DNA of 30,566 bases from a virus (IMGVR_UViG_3300025168_011682:1-30566), one strand, 5' to 3'; counted from the first letter of the stretch, positions 7,343 through 13,491 are shown. The notes: generated by a model from the letters alone, not told the origin. Program-made: numbers and translations.

Positions 7343-8056
7343 TCAATATCCTTCCATGCCGGTTGGTGGTGCGGGTAAGTCTTTATATTTTATTTTTTTA
7401 GTCTCATCCGTCTTCATCGAAGCGTATAATTTATTTCCTAGTTCCACACCCGCTTCGTGGTCGCTAGGATAGTGTACACCGGCGTTTAGTCTTGACTGAC
7501 CACATTCTTCCGCTAAATCTAAGAAACTGCTAGAGTGGTCTCTATGGAGTCCTGTGAGGTACAGTGCGATGAGTCTGGACTGCCCACTGTGTCCACTAGG
7601 ATACGCTGGAGAGTCCGCTGTGCCGCTCTTGAGAGGAGATAGGGGAAGACCCATATCTTTCGCTACAATGCCCGGACGAGGACGATCAAAAAGATACTTT
7701 TGCTTTAACATCACGACCGTGGAAGCGTTGATTATATCATTTAAAAGTTCTTTATCATATCGGAGATTGTTGTCTTTAAGATACTTTACAAATGGAGCAA
7801 GAAGATCCAGATCCCACTTATCCAACATTTTCTTATTGTCTGTTCCCAGTTCAAGTCTATCTTGTAATTCCATGAGTTCCGCCCGCGTCTCGTCAGAGGA
7901 ACTGGACGGGGGTGCAGAGATTAGACCCTGAACGGAGTCCACGGGCAGAATCTCATGGGATTTTTGCATAATGCGATATTGATGTGCAGTTGGTTCACCA
8001 TGAGAGGTGACTGCACTTTGTTCTTCTAATGAAATGTAAGTTTTAAAAGATTTCAT
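7343..8056 (-). CDS. PAP2-superfamily acid phosphatase, probable packaged cargo
   Basis: This 237-aa protein carries the full PAP2 signature: K118-x6-R125-P126, P153-S-G-H156, and S188-R-x5-H195-x3-D199. These form the phosphate pocket, with H156 and H195 as the catalytic pair. It has no signal peptide or membrane span, so it resembles soluble class A acid phosphatases and haloperoxidase-like proteins more than lipid phosphatases. Its N-terminus MKSFKTYISLEEQ fits a capsid-targeting sequence with an L-E-E site. The substrate is unknown (phosphomonoesters, nucleotides or a polyprenyl phosphate are all possible). It overlaps the upstream gene by ATGA. Confidence 0.88.
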   Translation of the reverse strand: MKSFKTYISLEEQSAVTSHGEPTAHQYRIMQKSHEILPVDSVQGLISAPPSSSSDETRAELMELQDRLELGTDNKKMLDKWDLDLLAPFVKYLKDNNLRYDKELLNDIINASTVVMLKQKYLFDRPRPGIVAKDMGLPLSPLKSGTADSPAYPSGHSGQSRLIALYLTGLHRDHSSSFLDLAEECGQSRLNAGVHYPSDHEAGVELGNKLYASMKTDETKKIKYKDLPAPPTGMEGY

Positions 8057-9135
8057 ATCTTAGTAAAGTCAATATTGTTGTTAAAGGAAACGCTTGGTTC
8101 TGCTCCGAGGAATTCGATCAGGTTCTTTCCTGACTTGACAACGAATTCTTTGATCTTGGCAATTTGCTTCTTAAGGAAAGCAATGAACTTGTTAAGAATT
8201 CTTCCAAGAATACCTTCGTCGAGTTTACCCTCATTAAGTAGTTGACCAATTTCCTCATAACTCTCGGTGAGTTTATCTACAATAAGTCCGATGGCAGACC
8301 AGTAACGATAACGCCCGGTCTTGACTCCACCAGACTTTTCACTGGTGGTCTTGAACCGGACGGAAACTTTCATCTTACTTGCAACTTTTCTTACATATGC
8401 TTCGTCGCCAACTCCAACCAATTTAATTGTATTGCCGTCGTCAGAGACCGAGAGGAAGTGAGAACATGAACCATCACTACCACCGAATTTAATATCACCA
8501 GTCATTGCTTCATATGCAAATTCGTATGCAAAGTCTGGGTTCGATGCAAACATCTTTTTCATGTCTCCCATCAGAACCTTGTGTGCTTCATTCGCTGCTT
8601 TAACTACTTTATCTTTACCGAGTTTAATTTCATCTTTGAGATTACTCTGTGCGATACTTGAGGGAGATAAATCAAGCATTGCCTTTTCGATACGGGATGC
8701 CATGCCACCCATGTTAAGACCTAGACGGTCAATAGCACAATAGAAGGTAGCGATAGATTCGTTCTTACCACCACTCATTAACTGAGCAGCACCACCAGTC
8801 TTTAATGAAATTTTATCATTGCCGATCTTGAAGTCTGTCTTTGGTGTCTTCGTGGATGCTGGAACCTTTCCGGGTAACCAGTATTGTGACCAGAGTTCAG
8901 TGACTTCTAGTTGGTCTGCACCGAGAACCAAACCTTTTCCCTTCACTCCTGCTTTGCGGAGTTGCTTGGCGATTCGTTCCCCTGCTCCGTCTTCGATACC
9001 GAATTTCGATACGGGTTGCGGTTCTTTGTTGATTGCTGCGATAATAAATTCTTCCATCTCCTCACCGCGAGATCTTGCCTCGTTTAGTTTATAGCAGAAT
9101 TTTGCCTGCTCATATAGGTCGTTGAATTCTTTCAT
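8053..9135 (-). CDS. PD-(D/E)XK-like nuclease candidate, probable packaged cargo
   Basis: This 360-aa protein starts MKEFNDLYEQ and has L-Y-E and L-N-E sites within the first 19 residues, fitting the capsid-targeting pattern. An N-terminal helix with E25/E26/E28/E29 is followed by a D101...S110-L-K112 element (KTDFKIGNDKISLKTG), which looks like a degenerate PD-(D/E)XK core. A basic segment near 275-280 leads to an amphipathic, lysine-rich end. The ribosome binding site is GGGAGA. It is the first gene of the long minus-strand operon, right after the terminator of the RNA module. The nuclease call is tentative; the coding call is firm. Confidence 0.7.
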   Translation of the reverse strand: MKEFNDLYEQAKFCYKLNEARSRGEEMEEFIIAAINKEPQPVSKFGIEDGAGERIAKQLRKAGVKGKGLVLGADQLEVTELWSQYWLPGKVPASTKTPKTDFKIGNDKISLKTGGAAQLMSGGKNESIATFYCAIDRLGLNMGGMASRIEKAMLDLSPSSIAQSNLKDEIKLGKDKVVKAANEAHKVLMGDMKKMFASNPDFAYEFAYEAMTGDIKFGGSDGSCSHFLSVSDDGNTIKLVGVGDEAYVRKVASKMKVSVRFKTTSEKSGGVKTGRYRYWSAIGLIVDKLTESYEEIGQLLNEGKLDEGILGRILNKFIAFLKKQIAKIKEFVVKSGKNLIEFLGAEPSVSFNNNIDFTKI

Positions 9136-9164
9136 GTAAGTCTCCCTTGACCAAATATGTAGGC

Positions 9165-9198
9165 GTAAAAGAAAAGCACCACCCGAAGGTGATGCTTT
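9165..9198 (-). terminator. UUCG-loop terminator ending the RNA module
   Basis: On the minus strand an 11-bp stem (AAAGCATCACC / GGTGGTGCTTT, one G-U pair) closes a C(UUCG)G tetraloop and continues into TCTTTT. It separates the tmRNA module from the operon that starts at 9135. Confidence 0.9.
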
Positions 9199-9205
9199 CT
9201 ATGTA

Positions 9206-9470
9206 TGGTAGAATGTGTGGGACCATTTCGGAGTCCAACAATCAGATTTTTCTGATCGCGTTTCCACTCCACTCTACCAAATTAGATCAATGGGACTCAG
9301 GATTCATGTATACCTGAACTTTTCGAGTGACTGTACATGATGCGTAGTACTCTACTCAGATCTCTCCGCACACCCCGCTAAGGGTCATCCCTCAAGTATT
9401 TCTACATCGTAGGGAACAGGTCGCTAAACCATTCAGAGATTGCACTATCCCCAGTCTGAGGATTATTATG
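9206..9470 (-). ncRNA. Unassigned structured RNA stretch
   Basis: No convincing reading frame fills these 265 bases, yet they lie in a transcribed unit with a promoter at 10038-10011 and a terminator at 9198-9165. The end (9279-9206) is a 74-base block closed by a perfect 7-bp stem (TGGTAGA / TCTACCA). Inside it are an ATCAGA/TCTGAT hairpin with an AAAA loop and a GGAC/GTCC hairpin. This is tRNA-sized, but the T-loop and anticodon loop are wrong for a tRNA. Further hairpins include GTAG/CTAC near 9340 and TCCCT/AGGGA at about 9389-9416. It could be a separate non-coding RNA or a leader. No known family recognised. Confidence 0.45.
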
Positions 9471-9478
9471 CGAGTCCC

Positions 9479-9510
9479 GAAGAGAGAGGATCAGTCTCTC
9501 TTCAATTTTT
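9479..9510 (+). terminator. Hairpin with T-run on the + strand
   Basis: GAAGAGAGA pairs perfectly with TCTCTCTTC around a 7-base loop and is followed by AATTTTTATT on the plus strand. No plus-strand gene lies upstream, so it may stop antisense transcription. On the minus strand it would instead be a stem after the 42-aa gene. Confidence 0.5.
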
Positions 9511-9519
9511 ATTCAATTG

Positions 9520-9648
9520 TCACTTCCGCTTCAACGCTTCGCGTCTTGTCTTCCGTAGTTGTCGGAACTTTTCGTTCCACGATTCTCGCTTCATGTTTTC
9601 GTACCATCGACGGTACTCATTCTTTTCACGATAGGTCATATGAGTCAT
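9520..9648 (-). CDS. 42-aa highly basic microprotein
   Basis: An AAAGGAG ribosome binding site lies 7 bases before the ATG at 9648; an earlier ATG (ATGGCATGA) gives only two codons. The 42-aa product starts MTHMTYREKNEYRRWYENMK and continues with many K and R residues to its end, forming one long charged helix. About 17 of 42 residues are K or R, so it could bind RNA or DNA. It lies just after the tmRNA in the same transcript. No family recognised. Confidence 0.7.
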   Translation of the reverse strand: MTHMTYREKNEYRRWYENMKRESWNEKFRQLRKTRREALKRK

Positions 9649-9679
9649 GCCATTCTCCTTTCTTGTTTCCCGAGTTAGT

Positions 9680-10005
9680 GAGATAGGCATTTGTCTGTAA
9701 TGCCTTGAATGAGGTTGCCCTCATCCAAGGGTCCGTGCTGCTATCAAGCAGCGAGTGAGTAACTGTTGTCAGTTAGATTTTGCAACCGCGATTAATGAGT
9801 AGGTCGCCTTCTCAGTCGTCTCCAACGCTTCGATTTCACCGAATCGATTCCATTTCGCCCCCGCCAAACACACTCTCCCGCCGTGTCATGTCTTTAATTG
9901 TTCTAGCGTTTCATATCTTTGAAACGAGAGAGTGTGTTTGGTGGAGGCGGGGAGAGTCGAACTCCCGTGTCCGTGTGAATCTTGCCGTCTTCCTCAACGA
10001 CACAG
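9680..10005 (-). ncRNA. ssrA: Permuted two-piece tmRNA (ssrA)
   Basis: The gene order is permuted. First comes the acceptor piece (about 10004-9939), containing CGGACACGGG, a T-arm with a 5-bp stem (GGGAG/CTCCC) and loop TTCGACT, then CGCCTCC-A-CCA with an encoded CCA. A 76-base spacer (9938-9863) has 14-bp complementary ends (AACACACTCTC pairing with GAGAGTGTGTT, plus three more pairs), which would juxtapose the two processing sites. The coding piece starts at 9862 with GGGGGCG, pairing fully with CGCCTCC and leaving a G3-U70 wobble, the alanyl-tRNA synthetase identity pair. Next come AAATGGAATCGATTCGG, a P2-like helix GTGAAATC/GATTCAC between the pieces, and a tag frame reading DNSYSLAA (9770-9747) followed by TGA TAG. 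Two hairpins follow: a 12-bp stem with a GCAA loop (9703-9730) and GGCATT/AATGCC (9686-9704). The exact 3' end is not certain. It would rescue stalled ribosomes and tag proteins for degradation. Confidence 0.92.
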
Positions 10006-10010
10006 TATGT

Positions 10011-10038
10011 ATTATAGCAGGTATTCAGTCTCTGTCAA
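10011..10038 (-). promoter_or_regulatory. Sigma70-like promoter for the tmRNA
   Basis: Minus-strand TTGACA (10038-10033), a 16-base spacer and TATAAT (10016-10011). The start would be near 10004, just before the acceptor piece. It lies inside the 3' end of the 69-aa gene. The spacer shares AATACCTG next to the -10 box with the promoter at 13337-13364. Confidence 0.88.
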
Positions 10039-10234
10039 CCCCTTGGGATACTTTCTCGTTTAATTTCTTAAGTCGATCCCAGTATTCTATTTTACTCTGG
10101 TGTTCGTCGATTCTTTGCTTAATATACTTTTTCAATTCAGGACTACCCATGATCATAACTTGCGTTGGGTCTGTCAGGAATACCCGCATATTACCATCAA
10201 ATTCTTTATGGTCTCTGATGGTATATTTGCTCAC
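10025..10234 (-). CDS. Small hypothetical phage protein
   Basis: This 69-aa protein starts MSKYTIRDHKEFDG, has a central hydrophobic strand (VMIMGSPE) and ends in a charged helix (LKKYIKQRIDEHQSKIEYW). It overlaps the DUF4406-like gene by ATGA, so it is translationally coupled to it. Its last codons contain the tmRNA promoter. No family recognised. Confidence 0.75.
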   Translation of the reverse strand: MSKYTIRDHKEFDGNMRVFLTDPTQVMIMGSPELKKYIKQRIDEHQSKIEYWDRLKKLNEKVSQGVDRD

Positions 10235-10635
10235 TTCAATTCTTTCTTTACCTTCGGCAGTGGTGCTTCATAATAAATGTCAAGTCCCAATGCCTTTGCA
10301 AGTGACAACTCTGCGTTCGCACCCTTGCTCTTTTCCCAATTGCTCATCATGTAGATTGCAGTACATTCTTCACAAATTGCAACAACGTCACGGAGCAATG
10401 CTTTTCGCATAAACTCATGGTCTTCGTAGTTTGTGTCTGGTGAGAATGCCATAGGATCCGCCATCGGTTTTCCTGCTTCTCTGTCTAGTTCGGCAGGATT
10501 GATAACAATCCATCCCTGCCCACGAAGGACTCTTGCACATCGATCAAATGCAGGATAATTATAATTCTCAAATCCTCGCATTGGTCCGGCAACATAAATC
10601 GTTGGTTCTCTATTCATAATATTTTCTTCTTTCAT
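10231..10635 (-). CDS. DUF4406 / nucleoside 2-deoxyribosyltransferase-like protein
   Basis: This 134-aa protein has the typical start TIYVAGPMRGFENYNYPAFD, then WIVINPAELD and a final helix after SNWEKSKGANAELSLAKALG. This is the Rossmann-like fold of nucleoside deoxyribosyltransferases and the DUF4406 phage family. The family may act on (deoxy)nucleosides or their phosphates during phage nucleotide metabolism; the reaction here is unproven. The start at 10635 overlaps the TGA of the upstream gene (ATGA). A second ATG at 10617 (MNREPTIYVAG) would also give the full domain. Confidence 0.82.
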   Translation of the reverse strand: MKEENIMNREPTIYVAGPMRGFENYNYPAFDRCARVLRGQGWIVINPAELDREAGKPMADPMAFSPDTNYEDHEFMRKALLRDVVAICEECTAIYMMSNWEKSKGANAELSLAKALGLDIYYEAPLPKVKKELK

Positions 10636-10889
10636 CCATCCCACCCACGACGAACCGGTCGCCAACCTCGGCGAAATTCATCGTTCGCGGCATTTGCTTC
10701 ATCTTGTGCATACCACTCCCCGAAAATGATTCTATTTTCTTCCGAAGGATCAGAACCACGGGCATCTTCTTCGACGATCTTTTGACCCGCCTCAGATACC
10801 CATGCGTCAAATTCATATGTGAATCTGGCGTTGTCTTTTTCAGTCATAGAGTTACCCGTGACGTAACATGTTTTATTCCAATCAGTCAT
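10632..10889 (-). CDS. Small hypothetical phage protein
   Basis: I start this 85-aa protein at 10889 (MTDWNKTCYVTGNSM). That start follows AGGA and overlaps the upstream stop. The mid part is acidic (EEDARGSDPSEEN), and the end is rich in W and R (FRRGWRPVRRGW). No family recognised. It lies in a chain of overlapping small genes. Confidence 0.72.
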   Translation of the reverse strand: MTDWNKTCYVTGNSMTEKDNARFTYEFDAWVSEAGQKIVEEDARGSDPSEENRIIFGEWYAQDEANAANDEFRRGWRPVRRGWDG

Positions 10890-11100
10890 TTTTATTGTTC
10901 CTAGTATATGCATTTTCCCATAGTTTTACATTACCCATGAGATCTCGTTTCGTCTTCCAGATCATAGCAAACATTCCAACGAATGCAAGAGTCATTCCCA
11001 CAGGAACAGGAACAATTTCAAATATCATCAGACCGGCAAAAAATACGTTCATAATAGTCATGAAAATAAGCATCGTCATTGCATATTGCTGTTCGTACAT
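10882..11100 (-). CDS. Small two-span membrane protein
   Basis: This 72-aa protein has two hydrophobic segments, about 8-28 (MTMLIFMTIMNVFFAGLMIF) and about 30-47 (PVPVGMTLAFVGMFAMIW), followed by a basic, polar tail. It should insert in the inner membrane with a short turn. It starts by TAATG overlap with the zinc-finger gene. Function unknown. Confidence 0.78.
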   Translation of the reverse strand: MYEQQYAMTMLIFMTIMNVFFAGLMIFEIVPVPVGMTLAFVGMFAMIWKTKRDLMGNVKLWENAYTRNNKND

Positions 11101-11318
11101 TATCGTGATCTCGCATATTCTCGGTTCAACCGACGAATGTTTTCTTTACCACTTGCAAAGACTAGTTCACCCGCAGTCTTGTGACTGTAGATCATCCGAC
11201 CAACAACTCGTTCGGTGTGGTTGTCTGCACAGTTCACACAATACTCCACATCAGGGAGTGCTTCCAGTCGTGCTTCTGGAATTTTATTATTACAATCGAA
11301 ACAATTCACTTTAACCAT
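11100..11318 (-). CDS. DksA/TraR-type zinc-finger protein
   Basis: This 72-aa protein has a C4 finger, C6-x2-C9 and C27-x2-C30 (CFDCNNKIPEARLEALP then YCVNC), the DksA/TraR zinc-finger pattern. It lacks the long coiled coil of full-length DksA, like other small phage versions. The C-terminus (GKENIRRLNREYARSR) is basic. Short TraR-type proteins can enter the RNA polymerase secondary channel and change promoter choice, so a role in host transcription is plausible. It overlaps the upstream 60-aa gene by 13 bases. Confidence 0.85.
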   Translation of the reverse strand: MVKVNCFDCNNKIPEARLEALPDVEYCVNCADNHTERVVGRMIYSHKTAGELVFASGKENIRRLNREYARSR

Positions 11319-11488
11319 CCTTCTCTGTTCACGATTCGAGTAGTGAGAATTTCAGCACCACGTTTGTGCATATTACGTTGCTTGGTAATTCCTTTACCCT
11401 GTCCTCGTCGGAGAACAGTATGTCCCTTGATTGCATTACCTTCGCGTTCTGCTTCTATATCAAATCTGTCAATGTGTCGCTTTGCCAT
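11306..11488 (-). CDS. Small basic protein
   Basis: This 60-aa protein (MAKRHIDRFDIEAEREG...) is rich in R, K and G, with LRRGQGKGITKQRNMHKRG, and has no acidic patch beyond its first 16 residues. It overlaps the upstream deaminase gene by 20 bases and the downstream zinc-finger gene by 13 bases. A nucleic-acid-binding role is likely from composition only. Confidence 0.65.
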   Translation of the reverse strand: MAKRHIDRFDIEAEREGNAIKGHTVLRRGQGKGITKQRNMHKRGAEILTTRIVNREGWLK

Positions 11489-11948
11489 TTGTACCCATTA
11501 TAGTCTGCATATTGAATTGGTCAATAGACAATACGATGGAATCCGTATAATCCTTTTGACCGGAAATGATTTCGTATCCGTTTCTCGTAGTGTAAATAAT
11601 TTCTTTAAAAATTGCAGTACACCAAGGCATACATTTTACACAAGGTCGGGAGATACGAAAGTCCCCGAACCTGTTAAATCTGTAATTTAAAAGTATAAGA
11701 TCTTTATCGTTTCGCATTCTTTTATCAAGGTGAAGAAGTGCATCGAGTTCCGAATGAACCTCGTTGTATCGATAACCTATCTTTGCCGCCTCTGGATGTG
11801 TACGCATTTCGTTACATCCAATAGAAAGCACACTTCCCTTCTTATCAAGAATCAGGGAAATGTGCTTCTTTGTCCTAGCGATTTCCAACGCTTTGGGGAA
11901 CGCCATCGTCGCATAGGTGTTGAGATTTGTTAGAACGCGATCAGACAT
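11469..11948 (-). CDS. dCMP/cytidine-deaminase-like zinc protein
   Basis: This 159-aa protein has the zinc-deaminase signature: H65-S-E67 (NEVHSELDALL), then P102-C103-x2-C106 (RPCVKCMPWC). In the family, H and the two Cys bind zinc and E is the proton shuttle. T4-type phages use dCMP deaminase to supply dUMP for thymidylate, the likeliest job here, though a nucleoside or tRNA deaminase cannot be excluded. It starts just after tRNA-Lys and heads the chain of small genes running to 10025. Confidence 0.85.
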   Translation of the reverse strand: MSDRVLTNLNTYATMAFPKALEIARTKKHISLILDKKGSVLSIGCNEMRTHPEAAKIGYRYNEVHSELDALLHLDKRMRNDKDLILLNYRFNRFGDFRISRPCVKCMPWCTAIFKEIIYTTRNGYEIISGQKDYTDSIVLSIDQFNMQTIMGTNGKATH

Positions 11949-11953
11949 TTGAA

Positions 11954-12026
11954 TGGATCGGGAGGGACTCGAACCCTCGACTCGCGGATTAAAAGTCCGC
12001 TACTCTACCAACTGAGTTACCGATCC
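11954..12026 (-). tRNA. tRNA-Lys (anticodon UUU)
   Basis: The 73-base cloverleaf has acceptor GGATCGG/CCGATCC, anticodon loop CTTTTAA and a T-arm with loop TTCGAGT. CCA is not encoded. It reads AAA/AAG. Confidence 0.97.
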
Positions 12027-12033
12027 TGAGTAA

Positions 12034-12106
12034 CACGCCCGGTTGGATTTGAACCAACGACCGGCGGTTTAGAAGACCGCTACTCTATCCACTGAGTTAC
12101 GGGCGC
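12034..12106 (-). tRNA. tRNA-Arg (anticodon UCU)
   Basis: The 73-base cloverleaf has acceptor GCGCCCG/CGGGCGT (one G-U at the end), anticodon loop CTTCTAA and T-loop TTCAAAT. CCA is not encoded. It reads AGA/AGG and lies 7 bases upstream of tRNA-Lys in the same transcript. Confidence 0.97.
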
Positions 12107-12111
12107 AATGT

Positions 12112-12246
12112 TTAGCGTACTTTGCGACCAGAACCCGAACGAGTAGTCTTGCCTTTAGTGTTACCGTGTTTAGGTTTCTGTGGTCTAGGACTGCCCGTTT
12201 TAATCATGTTATTCACATGCTTGGAATTTTGAGAGTTGTTTGCCAT
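12112..12246 (-). CDS. 44-aa basic microprotein
   Basis: The 44-aa product starts MANNSQNSKHVNNMIKTGSP and ends in a K/R/G/T-rich tail (GNTKGKTTRSGSGRKVR). The ribosome binding site is weak and overlaps the stop of the preceding gene (AAGGGTTAA). It lies between the Sm-like gene and tRNA-Arg on the same strand. Probably a nucleic-acid-binding protein by charge; no family known to me. Confidence 0.62.
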   Translation of the reverse strand: MANNSQNSKHVNNMIKTGSPRPQKPKHGNTKGKTTRSGSGRKVR

Positions 12247-12254
12247 TTGATATA

Positions 12255-12581
12255 TTAACCCTTAAGGATGTCTGCACCGATGACACCAGCAACACCTGCG
12301 GATTGTGAACCGGGAACGACGAGTCCAGAGACTGCCGACATGTGTTCCTTGGCAAGTTCTGCATGAGGTTCGACGATAAACATAATTCGATCCTCTGCAA
12401 TTTCGATACCATCATCTGCGATAGTAGTGTAAGGCATCCACGGAGCGAGTGCGAGTGACTTCTGCTGTGTAGGAATGAGGATCAGCGGATCCTTGATGAT
12501 AACACCAGTGTCGGTGGTAGTAACCTTACCAATAATTTCTTCATGACTTGTCAGTCGGACGATCTTTGTTTCGTTTTCCAT
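12255..12581 (-). CDS. Conserved phage beta-barrel (Sm-like?) protein
   Basis: This 108-aa protein begins with a strand-rich core: IVRLTSHEEIIGKVTTTDTG, VIIKDPLILIP, LALAPWMPY, then RIMFIVEPHAELAKEH. This order of five short strands, and the HEEIIGKV element, resembles a family I recall in marine T4-like phages that looks Sm/Hfq-like. RNA binding is therefore possible but unproven. The glycine- and alanine-rich end (GSQSAGVAGVIGAD) is flexible. Its start lies inside the end of the upstream 52-aa gene, in another frame. Confidence 0.75.
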   Translation of the reverse strand: MENETKIVRLTSHEEIIGKVTTTDTGVIIKDPLILIPTQQKSLALAPWMPYTTIADDGIEIAEDRIMFIVEPHAELAKEHMSAVSGLVVPGSQSAGVAGVIGADILKG

Positions 12582-12699
12582 TGTTAACTTTCTTTTTTGT
12601 CTTCTTCTTGCCGAAGATCTTTTCGTAATTGTCTCGATACTTTTCGAGATCTACCTGACGATATTTATCGCCTTTTCCTGCTGAGTGTGAACCGCCCAT
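12541..12699 (-). CDS. 52-aa conserved lysine-rich microprotein
   Basis: The 52-aa product contains SAGKGDKYRQVDLEKYRDNY followed by EKIFGKKKTKKK. That GKGDxYR...YxxNYxxIFG pattern occurs, as I recall, in small conserved proteins of T4-like phages. It overlaps the start of the Sm-like gene by 41 bases in another frame, a large but credible phage overlap. No good ribosome binding site is seen. Function unknown. Confidence 0.68.
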   Translation of the reverse strand: MGGSHSAGKGDKYRQVDLEKYRDNYEKIFGKKKTKKKVNNGKRNKDRPTDKS

Positions 12700-12720
12700 G
12701 TATTACCCCGTACCGGTTTC

Positions 12721-12746
12721 TGGGTGGGGGCATTCGCCCCCACCCA
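12721..12746. other. Strong GC hairpin between genes
   Basis: A perfect stem, GGGTGGGGGC / GCCCCCACCC with loop ATTC, lies between the 86-aa gene and the 52-aa gene. Neither strand has a T-run after it, so it may protect RNA ends or be processed rather than terminate. Confidence 0.6.
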
Positions 12747-12769
12747 CCGGATCAGTTGGTCTACTGGAT

Positions 12770-13030
12770 TCAGTAGAGATCAGCAAGATCGTCGGTGTCC
12801 ACGGTAGGACTGACGAGTGCAACTCGCTTCATGGCGAACTGAGTTTCGCCACCGTAGATACCATCTTCGACGATGGTCCAGTTACCGTAGTTTTCCACGG
12901 TGTCACGCACGTTGCGAAGAGTCGCGGTAGGGTTCTTGACCCCGAACTTGGTTCGCATCTGCTTAGGAGTGATGCTCTTGCCTTCGGCAAGGTACGAGAT
13001 GATCTGACGCTTAGGGGAGTTGTTGTTCAT
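12770..13030 (-). CDS. Small winged-helix-like DNA-binding protein
   Basis: This 86-aa protein has a helix-turn-helix pattern: RQIISYLAEGKSITPKQMRT, then KNPTATLRNVRDTVENYG, then a short beta wing (NWTIVEDGIYGG). The layout resembles small phage regulators. The ribosome binding site is AAAGG. It is the last gene of the unit starting at the promoter at 13364 and is flanked by two GC hairpins. It shares function class but not sequence with the HTH protein at 20352-20615. Confidence 0.72.
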   Translation of the reverse strand: MNNNSPKRQIISYLAEGKSITPKQMRTKFGVKNPTATLRNVRDTVENYGNWTIVEDGIYGGETQFAMKRVALVSPTVDTDDLADLY

Positions 13031-13111
13031 ATAAACAACCTTTCATATAAAAGTGCAGTGTGCTTGTTTTTGCTTCCACGACCACTGCAAATCGTTTCTA
13101 GCACATGAAAT

Positions 13112-13139
13112 GTTCTTATGGGGTCTCCCCCATAAGAAC
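13112..13139. other. 12-bp perfect hairpin in a leader region
   Basis: GTTCTTATGGGG / CCCCATAAGAAC with a 4-base loop lies in the leader between the 35-aa peptide gene and the 86-aa regulator gene. On the minus strand it is followed by ATTTC, a poor T-run, so attenuation or RNA protection is more likely than full termination. A shorter TATGGGG/CCCCATA stem occurs at 25807-25826. Confidence 0.55.
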
Positions 13140-13201
13140 GGGGTCCGCGTTCGGAGATATACGACTGGGCATCTAGTTCCCAATCATCTCCTAAATATGA
13201 C

Positions 13202-13309
13202 TCAATCCGATGCGGGTCGGAAATCGCCGCCTACCATATCGCTGGAGACACGCATTACATAATATAAGTTAATCATCTTAAGGGTAGGTTCTTGAGGTAA
13301 GTATTTCAT
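13202..13309 (-). CDS. 35-aa leader peptide candidate
   Basis: An AAGGAG ribosome binding site 7 bases before ATG opens a 35-codon frame starting MKYLPQEPTLKM and ending GGDFRPASD. It is the first frame after the strong promoter at 13337-13364 and precedes the hairpin at 13112-13139 and the HTH gene. It may be a leader peptide or a small early phage protein. The remaining 170 bases up to 13030 hold only an 18-codon frame and the hairpin. Confidence 0.6.
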   Translation of the reverse strand: MKYLPQEPTLKMINLYYVMRVSSDMVGGDFRPASD

Positions 13310-13336
13310 TGGTGTCTCCTTCACGGTTATGCTCTA

Positions 13337-13364
13337 ATTATAACAGGTATTTCGTGCTTGTCAA
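13337..13364 (-). promoter_or_regulatory. Strong sigma70-like early promoter
   Basis: Minus-strand TTGACA (13364-13359), 16-base spacer, TATAAT (13342-13337). The spacer ends GAAATACCTGT, almost the same as in the tmRNA promoter. It drives the 35-aa frame and probably the genes down to 12112, including the tRNAs. Confidence 0.88.
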
Positions 13365-13418
13365 CCCACTTGAACGACTTTCTGAATAGTTTCTTTTTCA
13401 ATGGTATTTTATAAAAGA

Positions 13419-13451
13419 GTAAAATAGAAAAGGGGGGAGTTGCCTCCCCCC
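13419..13451 (-). terminator. Terminator of the large virion-type gene
   Basis: On the minus strand, GGGGGGAG-GCAA-CTCCCCCC is a perfect 8-bp stem with a GNRA-like loop, followed by TTTTCTATTTTA. It ends the unit of the 670-aa gene and insulates the promoter at 13364. Confidence 0.95.
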
Positions 13452-13491
13452 AGTTCTTGTTGAATTGTCATGTTGTAAAAATTTATTTAAT

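Noticed and set aside
9206-9279. A tRNA gene on the minus strand
   Set aside because: Size and a 7-bp closing stem fit, but the middle hairpin has a 4- to 6-base loop and the T-loop lacks the TTCRA pattern, so I list it only as a structured RNA.
12659-12672. ATAAATA late-promoter-like word
   Set aside because: It is within the conserved coding frame GKGDKYR of the 52-aa protein, and no late-type gene starts nearby.
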